Below, one piece after another: positions 31,588 through 34,544 of a stretch of 34,544 nt of DNA. Position 1 is the first letter of the stretch. Each line of letters starts with the position of its first letter. The DNA is from an uncultured Saprospiraceae bacterium (GTDB taxonomy: Bacteria; Bacteroidota; Bacteroidia; Chitinophagales; Saprospiraceae). Both the position numbers and the translations under genes were made by a program. The stretch covers positions 1 to 34,544 of the forward strand of contig CALLAE010000159.1 in the NCBI GenBank assembly GCA_938002665.1. The letters run 5' to 3'. The notes below the pieces were generated by a model. That model saw only the letters and a program-made list of their open reading frames with translations. It made no database searches and was not told the origin of the DNA.

Positions 31588-32733
31588 CTACAGCTTACTC
31601 AGTGCCTTCCCTAAATCCTCTATTAGATCATTCACATCTTCTACGCCTACTGACAGACGTATAAGAGAATCCGTGAGCCCAACTTTCATCCTATCTGCTT
31701 TAGGAATAGAGGCATGTGTCATAGAAGCTGGGTGGCCGATAAGAGATTCTACTCCACCTAGCGATTCTGCCAGCGCAAATAATTTCGTACCACTGAGTAC
31801 TTTCTTAGCAGAACTGAATTTATTATTCTTCAAATCAAACGAAACCATTCCGCCATAATTATTCATTTGCTTCTTAGCAATCTTATGACCTTTATGATCT
31901 TTAAAGCCTGGCCAATACACCTTTGATACTTTCTTGTTAGACTTCAGGTACTCTGCTACTTTTTTGGCATTCTCACAAGAACGCTGCACTCTGAGATGTA
32001 GGGTCTTGATACCTCTCAGCATCAAGAAACAATCCTGAGGGCCCGGCACAGCTCCTGCTGCATTCTGAATAAAATATAACTTGTCAGCAAGAGACTTACT
32101 TTTTGTAATCACGGCACCCATCACCACATCAGAGTGCCCACCTAGATACTTTGTACAAGAATGCCATACAATATCCGCGCCCATATCTAGAGGGTTCTGC
32201 AGGTAAGGAGATGCGAAGGTATTATCGACTATAACTTTTAACTTATGCTTATTTGCTTCTTTGACGACAGCCTTGATATCTATGATATTAAGCATAGGAT
32301 TGGTAGGGGTTTCTATCATGACAAATTTTGTGTTCTTATTCACATATTTGCTGATAGCACAAGGGTCAAACATATCTATAAAGTGTGCCTTGATCCCAAA
32401 CTGTCCAAAGACTTTAGTAATCAATCTATATGAGCCGCCGTATAGGTCATTAGTTGCTATGATCTCATCACCAGACTTCAGTAATTTAATAATAGCATCC
32501 ATAGCGGCTAGGCCACTAGAAAAACAGATACCATACTTACCATTCTCTATAGCAGCGAGGCTTTTCTGGAGTGCATCTCTAGTCGGGTTCTGCGTACGGG
32601 CATACTCATAGCCCTTATGCTTACCAGGTGCTTCTTGCACATAGGTAGAGGTCTGATAGATAGGGGTCATGATCGCTCCAGATACGGGGTCTGGCTTGAC
32701 GCCAGCATGGATGGCTTTGGTTCCGAATTTCAT
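31588..32733 (-). CDS. Cystathionine gamma-synthase/lyase-like PLP enzyme
   Basis: A 381-residue enzyme of the Cys/Met metabolism family. Landmarks: THAIHAG-type start (KAIHAG), YEYARTQNPTRDAL, FSSGLAAMDAI, ETPTNP (141-146), VDNTFASPYLQNP with the PLP-binding Asp170, and the PLP Lys195 in HSCTKYLGGHSD. The C-terminal GGVESLIGHPASMTHA and LIRLSVGVED are typical. It uses PLP to form or break C-S bonds around cystathionine, in the methionine or cysteine pathway. Synthase (metB) and lyase cannot be told apart safely by motif, so no symbol is given. It has an ATG start and is a single-gene unit. Confidence 0.93.
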   Translation of the reverse strand: MKFGTKAIHAGVKPDPVSGAIMTPIYQTSTYVQEAPGKHKGYEYARTQNPTRDALQKSLAAIENGKYGICFSSGLAAMDAIIKLLKSGDEIIATNDLYGGSYRLITKVFGQFGIKAHFIDMFDPCAISKYVNKNTKFVMIETPTNPMLNIIDIKAVVKEANKHKLKVIVDNTFASPYLQNPLDMGADIVWHSCTKYLGGHSDVVMGAVITKSKSLADKLYFIQNAAGAVPGPQDCFLMLRGIKTLHLRVQRSCENAKKVAEYLKSNKKVSKVYWPGFKDHKGHKIAKKQMNNYGGMVSFDLKNNKFSSAKKVLSGTKLFALAESLGGVESLIGHPASMTHASIPKADRMKVGLTDSLIRLSVGVEDVNDLIEDLGKALSKL

Positions 32734-32856
32734 TTACTACTTTTTTAAGCTGTAAAAGTAAGATTAATAAAACATGGTTTGAAAAGACCTGACAACTATG
32801 TAGAACAAAGTAATTACAAAACTAAGCTAAAATCTAAAACCAATAACCTTGCTACC

Positions 32857-33041
32857 ATGATGAAACAAGTATTATATTTAGAGAATGGCGCTAAATCGAA
32901 AACAACAATAAAGAAGTCAGAATCTCTAGGTTAAAAAAGATAGTTGAATATAACCTAAAGATAGACCCACAGATAAAACAGGATAGTAACGGCATAACTT
33001 TAGAGTTACTGAATGGCTTTGGGAAATCTTTACTACACTAA
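32857..33041 (+). pseudogene. Frameshifted small-gene remnant upstream of the M23 gene
   Basis: A frame from ATG 32857 (MMKQVLYLENGAKSKTTIKK) runs 25 codons to TAA. Overlapping it, a second frame from 32895 runs 48 codons without any Met to TAA at 33039-33041 (NKEVRISRLKKIVEYNLKID ... LELLNGFGKSLLH). The second frame reads like real protein and ends 2 bp before the M23 ATG, as an operon neighbour would. One indel near 32890-32925 would join the two into a small protein of about 60 residues. No family is recognised. Confidence 0.4.
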
Positions 33042-33043
33042 CA

Positions 33044-33796
33044 ATGGCAAACAGTAAATATAAATATTATCTGACCTCCTTTTTGAGCCAGTTCAACCCT
33101 GCTACAATAAGCCATTCGATAATGCAATTAATTGGCCATGTGGATATTCGTCTGGAAAATAAAGGTCGTTTACCAAATCCAGCAACTTACAAAAACAAGG
33201 CAAACTATCGCTTACCATTTTCTGAAGAGTGGTTAACTGTAAATGGAGGAACGTCTAAAGAAAATTCTCATTCGTGGTCAATACTTACTCAGCGGTATGC
33301 CTATGATTTTATTATCGTAAATGAAAACGGCCTCAGTTACAAAAATGAAGGAAAGGATCTCAATGATTATTTCTGCTTTGGAAAAGAAATATTATGTCCA
33401 GCTGACGGTATCATAGTAGAAATTCAAAATACGATTAAAGACTATAAACGTGTAGGTGATAATTCAATTGATTGGAAAACGAAAGACTTCAGAGGGAATT
33501 ACCTTATTATTCAGCATGCCAAAGATGAATTTAGTTTTATTGCGCATCTCAAGCAAAAAAGTATAAAAGTAAAAGTAGGAGACTCAGTTACCAAAAGTCA
33601 AGCTCTTGGTTTGTGTGGAAACTCAGGTCATTCTACTGAGCCACATATCCATTTTCATTTACAGAGCAAAAAGAACTTCTGGACTGCAGCAAGCTTACCT
33701 ATTCGATTTGCTAAAATATCAAGGAAACAAAATGCTATCACCATGATCAAGGAACACAGTTATATTGAAAAGAATGAGCTAGTCAAGAATGTTTAG
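33044..33796 (+). CDS. M23 family metallopeptidase without an evident signal peptide
   Basis: A 250-residue LytM-type peptidase, a family that cuts peptidoglycan cross-links or other glycyl bonds. The conserved core is plain: ILCPADGIIVEI (117-126), the GNYLIIQH strand, AHL with His168, VKVGDSVTKSQALGLCGNSG, and the zinc motif His201-Ile-His203 in PHIHFHL. The first ligand pair lies around His76-Asp88 (NSHSW ... QRYAYDF). Unusually, the N-terminus (MANSKYKYYLTSFLSQFNP) shows no signal peptide or membrane helix, so the protein may stay in the cytoplasm or leave by another route. The frameshifted remnant ends 2 bp upstream and a lipoprotein follows. Confidence 0.88.
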   Translation: MANSKYKYYLTSFLSQFNPATISHSIMQLIGHVDIRLENKGRLPNPATYKNKANYRLPFSEEWLTVNGGTSKENSHSWSILTQRYAYDFIIVNENGLSYKNEGKDLNDYFCFGKEILCPADGIIVEIQNTIKDYKRVGDNSIDWKTKDFRGNYLIIQHAKDEFSFIAHLKQKSIKVKVGDSVTKSQALGLCGNSGHSTEPHIHFHLQSKKNFWTAASLPIRFAKISRKQNAITMIKEHSYIEKNELVKNV

Positions 33797-33838
33797 CCAT
33801 CAATAATTACTATGACCACCAATAAGAACAATGAACTT

Positions 33839-34324
33839 ATGTATAGACTATATTTTAAACAAATCTCATTTTTACTACTACTATTTCTGCTAGAAAACTG
33901 TAATCTGATTTCTGATGATTGTAGTTCAGTTCAACATCCTAAGGACGAACTAACTACTCTGATGATTTTAGATTCCATCGGCAATAACCTCATAAGTATA
34001 AGCACCAATACTAAGGGCATCGAATTTGAAAACCTCACTGAATTAGAACCAGTAGAACTAGATAACTCGTTTAACGATAAATTAGCACTGTTTCTCGGAA
34101 GAAATGATAGTGCAGAAATTAATACTGACCATTCCAAAATAATCGAACTAGGGTTATATGACTCAAATGGAGAAATAAACCTTGACACCATAAAACTAGA
34201 TTACAACTATGTAGAATCATCGACTTGTCCATTCATAGAGTATGGAAATCTTCAAATAACTTATAATGGTTCTGTTGTTTTTAATAAAGAGTATACGCAT
34301 AGCATTGAAATAAGAAGACCATAG
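33839..34324 (+). CDS. Hypothetical lipoprotein
   Basis: The ATG at 33839 gives a lipoprotein signal peptide (MYRLYFKQISFLLLLFLLEN) before Cys21 in LLENC; the ATG nine codons upstream (33812) only adds polar residues. The lipobox is weak because Glu-Asn precede the Cys. The mature part is about 140 residues, acidic and strand-rich (SIGNNLISISTNTKGIEFEN ... LQITYNGSVVFN), with two more Cys (DDCSS, STCPF). No family is recognised. It starts 42 bp after the M23 gene on the same strand, so the two may be cotranscribed and act together in the envelope. Confidence 0.65.
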   Translation: MYRLYFKQISFLLLLFLLENCNLISDDCSSVQHPKDELTTLMILDSIGNNLISISTNTKGIEFENLTELEPVELDNSFNDKLALFLGRNDSAEINTDHSKIIELGLYDSNGEINLDTIKLDYNYVESSTCPFIEYGNLQITYNGSVVFNKEYTHSIEIRRP

Positions 34325-34473
34325 ATTAGTAACAATTCGTTACGTCTCAAAGTATTAGCAAGCGCATTATTAACCTTACAAGCCAAATGAAGAACTAAGA
34401 ATGAGATAATTTTTAAATTGGTGCAAAAAATAAACACATCTCAATCATAATTATAGAGCACAACAACTCCCTC

Positions 34474-34544
34474 ATGAAACTAATTATAAAATTATCTTTT
34501 CTCCTGATCACCTTATTATCAGCCACTGCACTATGGGGACAAAT
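34474..34544 (+). CDS. 5' end of an exported protein, partial
   Basis: ATG at 34474 opens 23 codons that run off the right edge. They encode a textbook signal peptide (KLIIKLSFLLITLLSATAL, then WGQ at the cleavage site). The preceding 149 bp (34325-34473) hold no other feature I can support. The identity of the mature protein is unknown. Confidence 0.6.
   Translation, partial: MKLIIKLSFLLITLLSATALWGQ

Overview
The window comes from a Bacteroidota genome, probably a gliding, sulfonolipid-making lineage near Saprospiria or Cytophagia; the rank below phylum is inference. The evidence is a full-length GldM, C-terminal type IX secretion (T9SS) tails, many lipoproteins with an N-terminal lipobox, promoters of the Bacteroidota form TTTG-N19-TAnnTTTG, almost no Shine-Dalgarno sequences, and families largely confined to this phylum (DUF4382 and DUF2807 proteins, propeller-barrel surface proteins). 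Base composition looks fairly even and moderately AT-rich. I see no rRNA, tRNA, CRISPR array, prophage or intact insertion sequence.

Left part (1-9.8 kb): the 5' portion of a secreted propeller-like gene runs off the left edge. Next comes about 1 kb of decayed DNA holding two T9SS tail remnants and a twice-repeated multi-hairpin element. Then follow a small EGF-like lipoprotein, a membrane protein, an outer-membrane protein, the E2 subunit of 2-oxoglutarate dehydrogenase (sucB), a subtilisin-like lipoprotein, and minus-strand exported proteins: a Lys/Gly/Asp low-complexity protein, a tiny lipoprotein and a DUF4382 lipoprotein. Two of these minus-strand genes end in related three-arm terminator modules.

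Middle (10-20.7 kb): a small membrane protein, an SDR-fold protein with a zinc ribbon, a VF530-family protein and a metallo-beta-lactamase-fold hydrolase. A plus-strand operon follows: a 1088-residue surface protein (inactive peptidase-like domain, beta-propeller, Omp85-like barrel), then a peptide/nickel-type ABC binding lipoprotein and two permeases. No ATPase gene for this transporter is in the window.

Right part (20.7-34.5 kb): a minus-strand set gldM - SDR reductase - SPT/KBL-family acyltransferase - VOC protein. I read it as a candidate sulfonolipid (capnine) module beside a gliding/T9SS motor gene. gldM stands alone, without gldK, gldL or gldN. Beyond it lie a 640-bp gene-free stretch with a terminator-like hairpin, an SRPBCC/outer-membrane gene pair, an 87-bp-period tandem repeat of nested hairpins that runs into the radC stop codon, radC, an unusually long Cys/Met-type PLP protein, a DUF2807 beta-solenoid, a cystathionine gamma-synthase-like enzyme, a frameshifted small-gene remnant, an M23 peptidase, a lipoprotein and the first codons of another exported protein.

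The strongest leads are the lipid/gliding gene grouping, the structured repeats (912-1149 and 27710-27914), the 618-residue PLP protein, the SDR-fold protein whose usual catalytic Tyr position is Thr, and the three-arm 3' modules. All family calls come from reading motifs; no database search was run.
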